This document shows, piece by piece, positions 20,566 through 31,794 of a stretch of 64,000 nucleotides of DNA; the first letter of the stretch is position 1, and the number at the start of each line of letters is the position of its first letter. The position numbers and the translations under genes were made by a program. Source of the stretch: Macrosoma leucophasiata (Eukaryota; Arthropoda; Insecta; Lepidoptera; Hedylidae); the NCBI GenBank assembly GCA_036365455.1, contig JAWQUS010000020.1, positions 3,755,001 through 3,819,000 on the forward strand. The letters run 5' to 3'. The notes beneath the pieces are model-generated. The model made no database searches. It had not been told where the DNA came from and saw only the letters and a list, made by a program, of their open reading frames with translations.

Positions 20566-22379
20566 TTAAGATTTCTCAGGATCCTGTTTTAATTTGTCAA
20601 TCAGCAACATAACCTCAATTTTAAACCGCCTTAGTTGATCTTGACTCATTGTTTCTACATCCGGTATTAAGCTCATGAAAAAATGCTGAATAGGACTGTG
20701 CGTTTTGCTTTCCTCATTGAAGTTCTTATTTCTCTTCTGCAAAATATAATCCGCAAATCTACTGATCTCTGATTCATCTTCTGATATTGAACGTTTACTT
20801 CTGCGCTCAGTCTTTATTTTACCATCAAACACTGTTCCGATGCTAGTTCCTTCTACGTCATCGTTTTTGTCTGTCAATGAGTCGGATACACAAATGGTAT
20901 CCCTAAACAGTTTAATGTATGGTAATATGAATTTGAGGTGTGTGTGTAAATAGTAAGGTCGGTTTGATTTACTTCCTTTTAGGCTTCTTACATAAGCACT
21001 TCTGATGTTTCTCCATTTCTCCTTACATTCGGTTACTGTCGACAAAATATTACTGTTAAAAATTATGCCATGTTTTTTAAGTAATGAAAGTGGAAAAAAC
21101 TTATAATGAACACTGATAAAGACTGAAAGGTCACACTTTGGATGCGTCGTCAATTTGGAAACGTAAGGAAAAATCGTCCAAGTGCGATTTGGATTCGGGC
21201 TCGCGTACGAAAAAGGACTACTTGCCGTTTACCGCTCTTAAATATTAATTTTATTTTGTGGTTGTTGTTATAGCGGCTATGAAAATACATCATACTGTTT
21301 ATCCAACTAGAACCTGATAGGCATGGTCTACCATTTAGTGGTAGATAGATTAAATAAATTCCTTGAGCTTCATCATTAGAGCTTTACCAATACAAATATG
21401 TATTACAACAGTGAATTTATAGAAGGTATCCAGATCATTTTCATTTTTTACTGGTGGTAGAGCTCTAGTGACGTAGCTCGCGGGCGTAGGCACCACCGCA
21501 TTACCTAATATACTTGCGGCTAAATGGTAGTGTTTAGCACTATCGTGTTCCGGTCAGGTGGTAATACGGCCCTGTAATTTCCGGCACAGAGGCATAACAC
21601 CTTAGGCCTCAGGAGTGGTAACGCATCTGCATTTCGAACTTGGTCTTTGTGTGGGTGTCTATAGGCTGCAGTGATCACTTAACATCAATGTGAACTGCAT
21701 GCTTGTTTACCACTTCCAACACATAAAAAAAAACAAAATCACGATTACGGATAGAAATCAACAAATTCAAACGACTGCCTTTTGCATCAATCACAAGGAT
21801 AATGTCAATATCATTCGTGGTAAATTACTTCCATTTTCATCTGTATTTTCCCGAAAGTATTACCAGTAGGAGCATTGATGCTTGATTGATGAACAAAAGC
21901 CTTGATGGAATGTCTTACCGTAAATAACAATCTCAGACAAACGAATAAAACAATCGTACTTTATAGTCACTCAAACGATTGCTTTAAATTATCTGACCCA
22001 TTTGCTGCTGCAACTTTCATTGACCGATACATTGTTGTTAACCGACAACACCCGATCATACCCGAACGGCATGCATAATACACAACAAACGTCATACCGA
22101 AGAGCCCGACGAAAAAACATCCAGTAAAATAAAGAGGATTTAATAAAGTAAACAAAGTGAGATAACTTTTATAAAATCACGATATTTAAATATCACTTCC
22201 TAATTAGAAACCAGAAATATCCACTCACCGGTCATGTTCAGTTGCAGTGATATTTTCTCCCACGCATGGTCTATTATCTCCTGATTGGAATACTCTGGCA
22301 GATGGTGATTGTACAGAGATTCGTATTTCTGTACCTCCCATATCAGATTCAGGTTATTATCATCGACACGACGACTCAT
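20566..22379 (-). CDS. MADF-BESS domain protein, two exons
   Basis: Exon 1 is 22379-22229 (50 codons plus one base) with donor GTGAGT. Exon 2 is 21035-20566 after acceptor GTCGACAG. The split codon G/TA restores Val and the product is 206 residues. Residues about 9-95 form a MADF domain (LIWEVQKYESLYNHH, HAWEKI, TECKEKWRNIRSAYVR, LKFILPYIK), a Myb/SANT-like DNA-binding module of insect transcription regulators. A linker with basic KTERRSKRS follows. Residues about 164-200 fit a BESS motif (HFFMSLIPDVETMSQDQLRR, LLIDKL), used for protein contacts. ATG 22379 is preferred: the longer frame upstream begins at a GTG only. The intron contains SINE-A copies. DNA targets cannot be read from sequence. 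Confidence 0.88.
21327..21395 (-). repeat. SINE-A 5' remnant, old
   Basis: CTACCATTTAGTGGTAGATA followed by a GAGCTTCATCATTAGAGCTT stretch matches the reversed SINE-A head with many changes. It lies in the intron of the MADF-BESS gene. Confidence 0.5.
21450..21733 (+). repeat. SINE-A copy, full length, intronic
   Basis: ACTGGTGGTAGAGCTCTAGT through TTTACCACTTCCAACACATA and an A run. It is in the intron of the MADF-BESS gene, antisense to it. Confidence 0.88.
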
Positions 22380-22514
22380 TACGCTGCTCACAAAATGTCG
22401 TAAGACGAGAGAGTGTCGTGTTTGCGTCGCGCTGTAGAAGCGACGCGATGCGGAACGAGGTAGAGCTGTTGATAAAATATCGACAGTTCGATATTGAAAT
22501 GTAGATATCGACAC

Positions 22515-23115
22515 TCGATTTTTTTGGAGTTTACTTCTTAAGAAACGATTTATGAGTTTGCCGTTTGTTCATTTACCACTACAATTTGCCAATAAGCCAA
22601 TTTGGCAATACAATTTAGCAAGAGTACCGATTTGCTGTACTTTATATTTATGTGTATAGTGGGCGTGTGTAGTGTCACTTAATAAAGTTTATCACTAACT
22701 GTTATAAGAGTAAGTTCACGGTTTACTATTCACAAATTAAGAGTTGAAGTTGTGGAAGGTTGTTTTTGAGGGTTGAATGTGTGAAATTAAAGTCAAGGCT
22801 AAACGTATTAAGTTTTTGTTGAAATGAGTATAACTCAATAAAAATACACTGGTATAGCCTAGTGAGCGTAGCGTTACGGACCGCGTACGGGGAACGACTC
22901 AAGTCCGTAGTTGCATGAAATAAGTTTACAAAAAATGTTGACGGTGTTGCATGTCGCGTATAGTGAGGAAATTTTATGAGGAGCTGAGGCCTAACGCGGT
23001 TCATTTATATGAAGGCACGAAGTGTTTAACTCTGACACACACACTTTAACAACACTTTAAAAATATTACTTTTAATTTTTACTTTGTCCCGCAAATTAAT
23101 AAACTACAACATCAT
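22515..23115. other. Upstream flank of the MADF-BESS gene; nothing recognised
   Basis: Contains the presumed promoter of the MADF-BESS gene but no clear TATA box at a fixed spacing. Small frames on both strands lack domains. Confidence 0.4.
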
Positions 23116-23125
23116 CGTACTCATA

Positions 23126-23263
23126 GTGCGAGATTCACAGACCGCACTACGACTTTACTTTGAGCAAAGTATGCTTAGAACTGTCAGAAATGTATGAGTT
23201 TTTACAGTTCGAAGCATACTTTGCCCGAAAGTAAAGTCGTAGTGCGGTCTGTGAATCTCGCCC
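23126..23263. mobile_element. MITE-P, complete palindromic copy
   Basis: Arms of about 60 bp: GCGAGATTCACAGACCGCAC, CTACGACTTTACTTT and their near-exact reverse complement ending TCTGTGAATCTCGCCC. TTAA follows at 23264-23267 and is altered on the left. The whole element folds into one long hairpin. TTAA targets are typical of piggyBac-type transposons. Confidence 0.85.
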
Positions 23264-23710
23264 TTAATCTAAGTACTGTATTTTATAGCTACGTCTGAGG
23301 TAAATGTCTTTTGTTATTTGCCCGCTCATCCTTTAAACTTGCATTTGAATCAAATGGAAGTGATAGTTAGACGGTACGCAGAGCCGAAGTGGTTTTTTCT
23401 TTCACTCTCACGTTCTTCCTAGAAATAAATATACTGAATTATAAACTGGAAATGAATGAATGACGATACATACCGAAAATTCGATACTTTAATTTCAAAC
23501 ACATCAACAGCCCTAGAGTGAGGCGGCTCGCTATTGGTCGGACCACTCTCGACATCGATTCGGTATGGCGTCTATGTCGCGTCGTGCATGACAATTAGGG
23601 TAAGGTAGTGTTGCCAGGTGTCCCGATTTGCATGAGGCATCCCGATTTTCAGGGGGTCTAGGGGTCGGAACCCTTAATGTCCCATTAAAACATTATAATT
23701 ATCATAATTT
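23264..23710. other. No gene seen
   Basis: Moderate composition and no supported frame. A local GGGGGTCTAGGGGTCGGAAC stretch near 23650 is unexplained. Confidence 0.4.
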
Positions 23711-23986
23711 GGTAGAGCTCCAGTGACGGAGCTCGCGGGCGTAGGCAGCACCGCATTACCTAATATACCGCTAAATGGTAGTGTTCAACACTATCGTGTT
23801 CCGGTCAGGTGGTAATGTACGGCCCTGTAATTTCCAGCACAGAGGCATAACACCTTAGGCCTCAGGAGTGGCAACGCATCTGCATTTTAACCTCTGGTCA
23901 TTGTGTGGGTGTCTATAGGCTGCAATTATCACTTAACATCAATGTGAACTACATGCTTGTTTGCCACTTTTATGACACAAAAAAAT
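23711..23986 (+). repeat. SINE-A copy, near full length
   Basis: Starts GGTAGAGCTCCAGTGACGGA and ends GCCACTTTTATGACACAAAA. The first few bases are missing. Confidence 0.85.
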
Positions 23987-23999
23987 CAACAAATACATT

Positions 24000-24180
24000 G
24001 AAAAATTCATGCGTCGCCTGACGACTCCACCACAATAACGTGGGGTGGGCAGAAGCGTCTTGCGATAGAGCTGCCGCTACTGCGATGGCCAATTTACGCC
24101 AAGCATGGCGATTATGGCATAGCCCCCTTATTGTCTTTTATTCAGCAGTGGATATCTTTCTGCTGATATGTTGATTAAGT
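24000..24180 (+). repeat. RTE fragments, 5' UTR and tail
   Basis: GCCAAGCATGGCGATTATGG (RTE 5' region) directly followed by TATTCAGCAGTGGATATCTT (3' tail type). Only short decayed pieces without a frame. Confidence 0.5.
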
Positions 24181-24684
24181 TACGTTTATTCATATTGTAT
24201 GATCTTTTTTATCATCATCTCATTTGACATTCTTATTACACATCCAAACTGGAGCGAGCGTTTTCTGGCATCAAACATCGTATTTCATGACAAGGCTAAA
24301 GAAAGTAAACGTTTACGCAGTAACTAAACCCAGTAATCTGATTTTCCGCATAGTAAAACACGGCGGTTCATTGACAAAGTGCATTTTAATCAATGTAATG
24401 TTGTAACGCATCGGTGCGCGTATGACACGTAATGCTACAAGGTAAGCCGTCGGTTACATATCTGGGTTGCACTACCGTTGAATTGACGATTCCAAAAATG
24501 TGTGTACTCATTGGTATTAGCCTTACTTTTAAGCTCGAGGCATCACTGCATTACCTAAGGTATTTACGAAATCGATGGAGTTAGCTGTGAATAATTTTCC
24601 AACTGCTGTCCTACCAATGTCACCTCAATCTGTCCGAGATTACGGAATCTGAAATGCGACTGAAACGTCCGGTTGAGTCACTTT

Positions 24685-25146
24685 TAGTAGCGGAGCCCAG
24701 GATGCTATGAATCAAGAAATCACATTTATTAGGGATGCTATTTTTGTATTTACTCGAGCGTGTCAGATTAATATATGGGATTAAGATACCTTGCACCCTG
24801 TTGGTTACCTCTACTAAATCTAAGGTTTGTATATAGAGCCGCGCCCGAATGGTAAGCCCTTAAAAAAATCAAAAGGTCGCTACAACCTTATTCATTTTCC
24901 GAATCGACTGAATTTTGGATAGGAGCATTGTTTTGGCACATTTTACACCCTCTCAGAATATTTGACACGCTCTTGACCCAGGACGTTAATGCCGCGCCCT
25001 TTTCAGAATTATTTGATTCTTTAAAAACGAAGGTGAAATATGACTTAAGAATGTTCACAGACAGATACTCAGAGAAGATGTAAAGTGAACCCAATCAAAG
25101 CACGATAATTATGACGATTTGGATCTTGGGCTACTATTTGGGGAAT
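24685..25146 (-). mobile_element. MITE-G copy, complete length
   Basis: Begins TAGTAGCGGAGCCC and ends GGGCTACTA. Internal blocks (TTTACTCGAGCGTGTCAGAT; TTTGACACGCTCTTGACCCA; AAAACGAAGGTGAAATATGA) match the 39.2-39.75 kb copy in reverse orientation. It is non-coding and the right TIR is shortened. Confidence 0.7.
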
Positions 25147-25474
25147 ACATGCGTGGCGTGATATTACGTTATTTTAGTGAGTGTAGCTCGCTAAAACTTA
25201 AAGCCACATAAATATGGAAATCCTTTGGCTTTCGTATTTTGCGGAAGTCCTTAGAACTCCTCTATGCAGCACTTCCGTAAAATCTTCGTGTCGAACGTTT
25301 GCTATCGTAACGTTTATAATCGTAAAAAAAAACTCATTAATCCGGCCCAGTAACAAAATCCATTTTAGCGGACTTCTACTGTCTACGACCTACCATCTAA
25401 CTAACCTACCTATTAATCATCTTAAGGTTCCTATACGTCAAGTAGTTATCGATATTTCGTATAATTTTTCTATC

Positions 25475-25740
25475 GTGGTAGAGTTCTATAATAGGAACTC
25501 GAGGGTCCCACCAACAGCAAACAGCACCAACTGGTGAACACTCACCAATTGGTGCTGTTTGGTGTTGGTGGTGTATGGCCCCGTAACAACTATCACAGAG
25601 ACATGACAACTTAGGACCTAGGGATGGCAACGCATCTGCATTTTGACCTCTGCTTTTTGTTTAGATATCCATAGGCTGCAGTCATTACTTAGTATCAATA
25701 TGAACTGTATGCTAGTGTGCCACCTTTGAAACATAAAATA
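25475..25740 (+). repeat. SINE-A, older subfamily, head replaced by a palindrome
   Basis: The 3' two thirds are typical (GGCCCCGTAACAACTATCAC, GATGGCAACGCATCTGCATT, GCCACCTTTGAAACATAAAA). Between a short GGTAGAGTTC head and this part lies the 64-nt palindrome at 25508-25571 instead of the usual middle. Confidence 0.75.
25508..25571. repeat. Near-perfect 30-bp palindrome
   Basis: Arms 25508-25537 and 25542-25571 pair at 28 of 30 positions around the loop ACAC; the core reads CAGCACCAACTGGTGA. It could extrude as a cruciform. It interrupts a SINE-A. Confidence 0.9.
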
Positions 25741-26027
25741 ATTGGTAGGTACAATCAGGGAACTGGCCGCTTGACCACGTAGGCAATGATAGGTAGGCAT
25801 TTTCTGTGGTGGTAATAAAAGCTATACTTGATTGGTACAAAAGTTATGGCAATGAAACGACTCATGAGTATCTTCTTGCAACACCGCCCTTAAACATTGA
25901 TCGGTAAGTCGTAAGTCAACACCGATTAGTCATATCGCTAATTTACAAATGCCTGCTCATGACCTAGGCTTATCTAGGGCGTTGAGGATAGCTTTCACTT
26001 CTATTGAGCTATTGGATTCTTGTAGGT

Positions 26028-26315
26028 TTTTTTTTATGTAATGGAAGTGTCAAACTAGCGTGCAGTTCACATTGATGTTCAGTGATGACTGCAGCCTATA
26101 GATGACCACACAAAGAAAAAGGTCAAAATGTAGATGCGTTACTACTCCTGAGGCCTAAGGTGTTATGCCTCTGTGCTGGAAATTACAGGACCATTCATTA
26201 CCACCTAACCGGTACACGATAGTGCTGAACGCTACCATTGAGCAGCAAGTTTATTGGGTAATGCAGTGGTGCCTACGCCCGCGAGCTCCGTCACTGGAGC
26301 TTATACCACCAGTAA
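26028..26315 (-). repeat. SINE-A copy, full length
   Basis: Reverse copy from TTTTTTTATGTAATGGAAGT to GAGCTTATACCACCAGTAAA. All family blocks are present with scattered changes. Confidence 0.88.
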
Positions 26316-27086
26316 ATATTGAAAAAGCATATTTGAATATAGCTCAAAAAGGCGTGAGATTTTTCTAGAGATTATTGACTTCTTACATGACTAAAACCTA
26401 AGATCACTCCCGCGCTTGTAACCAAGCGTGTTATTTTGTTTAAAAAAACCCCTCCCACTTTTGCTAAGAGGACTTAAGATGGGGTTGTAAACAAATATCC
26501 TTACAGTACGAAGCGGGCTAATAAATATGATTGTCACTTGGCATTGCTCAACGGTACGATTTTCACGATAATTTCTGACCAGAACGCGTATTTTGTTGAA
26601 CTACCTTCCCTCTGAGGTGATCCTTTGATGCTACAACATGGGTTTCTCCAAAAATGGCTTCAAATGAGTCCTTCAAGGCTGGCAGCGCGTTGGCAACTCC
26701 TTCGGTGTTGCAAATGTTCATAGGCGACAGTTTCCATGTAGAGGCCCGTTTGCTTGTCTGTCAATCTTTAAACACAAAAGAGATAATATAATGTTACTAC
26801 AAATAGCAGTTCTAAAGACATAAGGCTTTGTACATTTTACGTTCACATCGATAACTAATAAATTATCGATATTTATACAAAATAATTGTAGTTCAGACAG
26901 CATCCGTTCTTTGATTGGTTCCAATCTCACGACACATTTAGATATCTACCGCAATGATCCAGGATGTCATTTAATTGGAAATAGTCCTGCTATGTAGCCG
27001 CCTTCACTTTGTGCTAAATACATAAATTATTGTAAAACACAACTTCACAGTTGTATTTCCCGAAGTGATCGTCATCATCATCAAAA
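26316..27086. other. No gene seen
   Basis: No frame with a recognised domain, no splice-supported exon and no copy of the named repeat families. Confidence 0.4.
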
Positions 27087-27358
27087 CTTAACTTCACGAC
27101 TGTAATCCCCGAAGGGGTAGGCAGAGGTAAATGCATGCATTCAAGCATACATGCAAACACCCACGACTCGCCGGTTACGTTTTGGCCCATTAACAGGTGG
27201 CAAACCTGTTGCCATCTCCGTGCACATTACCAAACTCCGAGGTACGGGGAAAATTCCATAAAATGGAAAAATCCCAATAGAACCAGAGATAAATGACCGA
27301 ACCCAGGACCCCCAGCGTAGTAGTTGTGGCCTGCTACCACTACGCTACTGAGGCAGTT
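27087..27358 (-). mobile_element. SINE-B copy
   Basis: Reverse copy: TAACTTCACGACTGTAATCC through ATCCCAATAGAACCAGAGAT to the tRNA-like head CTACCACTACGCTACTGAGG. A short deletion lies between the body and the head (AATGACCGAACCCAGG). Confidence 0.8.
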
Positions 27359-27700
27359 CATCATCATCACTTCACCCGAAAGACGTCCACTGCTGGACCA
27401 ACCCAGCCCCAAAGACGCCCATAACTGTGTTGGGGGATTGCATCATTAGGGGAGAATATGCCATAATCGCCACGCTTAGCAGGCGGATTGGCGATCGCAG
27501 GGACGGTAGTTTTATCTTGGAACGCTGCTGCCTATTCCGCGTTGTAATGTTAACTAGCGCCCTATTGGAATGGTTTGACCGTCGTTGTTCGGTTGACTGA
27601 CTGTACTAGTGGAAGAATTCTCTTCCAGTGGAAAAAAAATCTACCACTAGTGAGCGGTAGGGTCGTAATGTCCCGAAGTCAGCAAGTGATAGGCAGAGAT
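27359..27700 (-). mobile_element. RTE tail fragment joined to an RTE 5' region
   Basis: 27359-27405 is an RTE 3' tail in reverse (CATCATCACTTCACCCGAAA, GTCCACTGCTGGACC). 27420-27700 is the RTE 5' region (CGCCACGCTTAGCAGGCGGA; TTCGGTTGACTGACTGTACT), also seen at 52540-52740. It carries an imperfect hairpin around GTGGAAGAATTC/TACCACTAG. No frame is kept. Confidence 0.6.
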
Positions 27701-27783
27701 GAAAGCATGACATATATTCAAGTATACATGCAAACACCCAAAATTCTTCAGTGGGATAAATTTATAACCCAAGGCCTCATTAA

Positions 27784-28095
27784 TTTTTTTTTTGTGTCAT
27801 GAAGTGACAAACTGGCATACAGTTAATATCGATGGTAAGTATTGGTGAGTGAATACTGTACACCCATCGACGACACAACGCAGTGTAACTACATCCTATA
27901 AACATCAACGTAAAAACCAAAATCTCAATGAAGATGCGTTGCCTCCCCTAAGGTCTAAGTTGTGCCTCTATGCCGCCAATTACATTACCACCTAGCTGGA
28001 ACAAGACAGCGCTGAACACTACAAACACAAAATTGCAATGAAGTAGAAGTCTTTATTCAGCACTATTCGTCACTGAAGATCTGCCACCAGCAGTT
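27784..28095 (-). repeat. SINE-A copy, highly diverged
   Basis: Reverse copy with A-tail side TTTTTTTTTGTGTCATGAAG, then GATGCGTTGCCTCCCCTAAG and a head GATCTGCCACCAGCAGT. It has extra sequence after CGATGGTAAGTATTGG. An old member. Confidence 0.65.
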
Positions 28096-28478
28096 GCTAC
28101 CAGTGCTACTGCTACTAAAAGAAAAGTAGAAAAGGGGCCCAACCATTAAGATTCCTACACTAGTCATCTCTTACATAATAAGGTCTCGGTAATTAACAAA
28201 TCTACAGGATGTGTTGGGCAAGTGAAGACGTAAGTTATCATTATGTCACATTAATTGGACTAGTGCACATAGGCTAGGATCCCACTGCAGAATCATTTCG
28301 TTCATACAGATATGCTGCAAACCTGATTTTGACGCATATTTATAATCTAGACAATATATTTCCACTAGGTTGTCTATCAAAATTAGGCCGCAAGAATTTT
28401 AATTAAATTATTTTCTTTTTAACAGCCAGCAACTCTTATATGCGGCCGATTTAATTTGACTTTCGTATATCGCTTTAA

Positions 28479-31400
28479 CTCCGCCATTGCCGGTCCCAAG
28501 CCCGGATGAAAAAGGAGGAGGGTTGGTTTGGAGAAGAACTAACCATCCGTAAAATCTTCAACGCCGAGCATCGGGCGGCGGTCTAAGTAACCCGACAACT
28601 CCGTTCACACGGAGCGGCTATTCAATGGCCGTGAGGACCTAAATTCCCTCTAAAATATTGCCGTGGAAGGACGTGGGTACCCACCACGATGTATAGACCC
28701 AAGAAAAACCCTCATGGAAAGTACACTTTTTGGAATGAGTTTGTTGGACGATCCGACTAACAATCGGCGCCATTCGGTTACCGGGCCGAATGGTGTGAAA
28801 TTGATGACCGAAGCTGCTCCTGAGGCGGAACGCCGGGTCTCAGCAAGCAGTAATGCTACTGGTGTCAACAAAAATATTTCAATCCGAGAACATCGCCGGA
28901 TTGCTACGTGGAATGTGCGTGGACTGCTGGCTCCAGGAAAGTTAGAAATTGTGGAGAAGGAAGCTGAACAGCATAAACTGTCCTTGCTGGGCATCACTGA
29001 GACACATATGAGAGGCCAAGGACACCAAAAGACATCTAGTGGAAACACGTTGTACTTCTCGGGCTCGTCGGATTCCAGCACCAATGGTGTAGCAATATGG
29101 ATTCCGCAACACCTAAATGACTACGTACTCGGATACAACCCAGTCGATGATCGAATCATGACGATAAGACTAAACTCACACCCTTGCGCTCTTAACATCA
29201 TTGTTGTATATGCCCCCACTGCAGCCGCAAGTGATGAAACTATAAACGAGTTCTACATATCTCTAGATTCAACCCTGTGTAGTATATCGAATCGGGAAAT
29301 CACGATCATGCTTGGGGACTGGAACGCAAAGGTTGGCAATACCACCATGGACAACCACATTAATAACACGGTGGGAAAATATGGCTTGGGTAAGAGAAAC
29401 GAACGAGGAGTAAAGTTACTGGAGTACTGCATCGAAAAGAAGATGACCATAATGAACACATGTTTCCAACACCACCCAAGGCGTCTCTACACGTGGAAAT
29501 CCCCCGGAGACCAATGTCGAAACCAAATTGACTATATAATGATTAACACCCGTTGGAAAAGCTCTATTTCCAATGTTAAAACCTTCCCTGGAGCTGATTG
29601 TGGATCTGATCACTGCCTCTTGGTGGCCAACTTCGCTTTGCGTTTAAAATCAAACAAAAAAGGCCCGCCATTTAGACCACATACATTAGAACCAGCAGAG
29701 AAACATGTGTTCTGTAATAATATTACAAGTGCATTAACGGATAATCCACTACCTGCCAATGCATCTGCAAACGATCAATGGAATCATCTTAAAGGAATAA
29801 TGTACAAAACAGTGAACTATATCTGCCAACAAAGGTCAACATCTAATCGTAGACAATCATGGCTTTCTACCGACACCTGGAATAAAATCCAAGAGCGCAA
29901 AGAATTAAAAATTAGAGGGCTCACCAACCCGACCGATCGTGACGCATACTCAGAGATGGGTAGAATCATACAACTGAAATGCCGTCATGACAAGAACATC
30001 TTTGTTGGGAACATTTGCAGTGAAATCGAAGAACATGCGGTAAAGATACAAACTGCAGATCTCTTTAAAAAAGTCAAGCTCCTTTCAAAGCAATCTAAAC
30101 CCAAAACATGGGTTTTAGAAGATGAAAATGGAACCAGAATTCAGGACTTGGAGAATGTTGTAGATAGATGGCGTAGATACTGCGAAGATCTATATAAAGA
30201 ACCACATGAGCATTCACCGCGTTCGCCATGGGAACAAAACACCTTAGAACCCCCAATACTTTTATCCGAGGTCACAACTGCAATCACTGCTCTCAAGGAT
30301 AAAAAAGCACCCGGACCTGATCAAATAACAGCCGAGATCATCAAAGCCATGGGATATGCAGGCGCAAGCGCAATACATAAGATCTGTGATAGCGTTTGGC
30401 GCACAGGTGAATGGCCCAGCGATTGGTCAAGCTCAGTCATATTACCACTGCACAAAAAAGGCTCAACCGCTAAATGTGACAACTACAGAACTCTAGCGTT
30501 AATCTCACATGCCAGCAAAGTTTTGTTACACATTATTAACAACAGAATTCGTCACTTTTTGGATTGGCAAATACCACAGGAACAGGCCGGATTCGTCAAA
30601 GGCAAGGGAACTCGCGAACAAATTTTAAATATACGCCAAATCATCGAAAAGTCTTACGAATTTAACACCCCTGTCATCTTGTGTTTCATCGACTACAGTA
30701 AGGCTTTTGACTGTGTTATCTGGACGGCCCTGTGGAAAATCTTGGAGGAACTTGGTGTACCTAAACATTTGGTCGCGCTTATCCAGTCACTATACCAGAA
30801 CAACCGAGGTATGGTGAAGGTCGAAAGAAGCACATCCAAGCCGTTTAAATTTGGAAAAGGAGTGAGGCAAGGCTGTATTTTATCTCCCATTTTGTTCAAT
30901 GTCTACGGAGAGTACATCATAAGACGAACTTTAGAAAACTGGCAGGGTGGTGTTACCATCGGCGGCACTAGAATAACGAACCTGCGCTATGCCGATGACA
31001 CTACACTTTTGGCTGCAAACGAAACTGAAATGTTAAATCTCCTAAACAAAATGGAAGGGATCAGCGTAGAAATGGGCCTTCAAACAAACCATTCCAAAAC
31101 TAAACTCATGGTAGTAGACCGCAATAACTCACTCCATATGACAGGCGCACTATCGCTAGAAAAAGTGGACGATTTCGTTTACTTAGGTGCCAACATCAGC
31201 AACACAGGATCATGTGAAAAAGAAATCAGAAGGCGAATCGGTATGGCCAAAAATGCAATGTCTCAGCTGCAGAAAATATGGAACGACCGTAACATATCCC
31301 GCAAAACAAAGAGAAGATTGGTTACTTCGTTAGTATTCTCCATTTTCAGTTATGGCTCGGAGACGTGGACGCTGAAAAAAGCTGACAGAAACCGCATTGA

Positions 31401-31794
31401 CGCTTTCGAAATGTGGTGTTGGCGAAAGATGCTACACATTCCGTGGACTGCCTTTCGCACGAACCAGTCCATCCTTCGTGAACTCAATATCCACGAACGA
31501 CTTTCTACCACCTGCCTAAAAAGAATCCTGGAGTTCTTTGGTCACATTGCACGCAAAGACGGAAACAATCTGGAGCAGCTCATGGTGACCGGGAAGGTGG
31601 ACGGGAAACGGCCGAGAGGTCGTTCACCAATCAGATGGTCTGACCAGGTCCGTGCAACTCTCGATACCAAGCTGCATGACGCTCTCCACAAAGCAAAGGA
31701 CAGAAAAAAGTGGAAGGAAATCGTGAATTTGAAACTGTCTTCCCAACGAGGGGTTCACGACCCTCAGAAATGAGGAAATCGACTCGAGGAGGAG
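28479..31794 (+). mobile_element. Full-length non-LTR retrotransposon with 12-bp TSD
   Basis: A perfect duplication ATATCGCTTTAA occurs at 28467-28478 and 31795-31806. The 3316-bp element has a 184-bp 5' UTR starting CTCCGCCATTGCCGGTCCCA, one ORF (28663-31773) and a very short 3' UTR of 21 bp ending GAGGAGGAG without a poly(A) tail. Removing the element and one duplication rejoins the body of long-TIR element A. The intact frame and exact duplication suggest a recent insertion. Confidence 0.92.
28663..31773 (+). CDS. Endonuclease-reverse transcriptase of the non-LTR element (1036 aa), intact
   Basis: Single frame with no stop. Residues about 79-330 are an APE-type endonuclease: ATWNVRG (81-87), the catalytic Glu in ITETH (111-115), VVYAPT (181-186), LGDWNAKVG (217-225), QIDYI (288-292) and CGSDHCLL (313-320). 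Residues about 530-800 are the reverse transcriptase: KKAPGPDQITAE, FIDYSKAFD (675-683; motif A Asp), GKGVRQGCILSP (731-742) and YADDT (776-780; motif C). The C-terminus has the ETWTLKKADRNRIDAFEMW and GHIARKDG region and ends GRSPIRWSDQVR. This layout, with no separate ORF1, fits RTE-like or Proto2-like elements; the clade is inferred. It would nick target DNA and copy its own RNA in place (target-primed reverse transcription). Its codon use was not analysed. Whether it is expressed cannot be told. Confidence 0.92.
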   Translation: MEGRGYPPRCIDPRKTLMESTLFGMSLLDDPTNNRRHSVTGPNGVKLMTEAAPEAERRVSASSNATGVNKNISIREHRRIATWNVRGLLAPGKLEIVEKEAEQHKLSLLGITETHMRGQGHQKTSSGNTLYFSGSSDSSTNGVAIWIPQHLNDYVLGYNPVDDRIMTIRLNSHPCALNIIVVYAPTAAASDETINEFYISLDSTLCSISNREITIMLGDWNAKVGNTTMDNHINNTVGKYGLGKRNERGVKLLEYCIEKKMTIMNTCFQHHPRRLYTWKSPGDQCRNQIDYIMINTRWKSSISNVKTFPGADCGSDHCLLVANFALRLKSNKKGPPFRPHTLEPAEKHVFCNNITSALTDNPLPANASANDQWNHLKGIMYKTVNYICQQRSTSNRRQSWLSTDTWNKIQERKELKIRGLTNPTDRDAYSEMGRIIQLKCRHDKNIFVGNICSEIEEHAVKIQTADLFKKVKLLSKQSKPKTWVLEDENGTRIQDLENVVDRWRRYCEDLYKEPHEHSPRSPWEQNTLEPPILLSEVTTAITALKDKKAPGPDQITAEIIKAMGYAGASAIHKICDSVWRTGEWPSDWSSSVILPLHKKGSTAKCDNYRTLALISHASKVLLHIINNRIRHFLDWQIPQEQAGFVKGKGTREQILNIRQIIEKSYEFNTPVILCFIDYSKAFDCVIWTALWKILEELGVPKHLVALIQSLYQNNRGMVKVERSTSKPFKFGKGVRQGCILSPILFNVYGEYIIRRTLENWQGGVTIGGTRITNLRYADDTTLLAANETEMLNLLNKMEGISVEMGLQTNHSKTKLMVVDRNNSLHMTGALSLEKVDDFVYLGANISNTGSCEKEIRRRIGMAKNAMSQLQKIWNDRNISRKTKRRLVTSLVFSIFSYGSETWTLKKADRNRIDAFEMWCWRKMLHIPWTAFRTNQSILRELNIHERLSTTCLKRILEFFGHIARKDGNNLEQLMVTGKVDGKRPRGRSPIRWSDQVRATLDTKLHDALHKAKDRKKWKEIVNLKLSSQRGVHDPQK

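Noticed and set aside
21967..22155. 62-codon minus-strand frame in the MADF-BESS intron
   Set aside because: Has a hydrophobic segment but no splice sites linking it in frame and no recognised family.
28650..29084. 144-codon minus-strand frame
   Set aside because: It lies opposite the intact retrotransposon ORF and has no domain.
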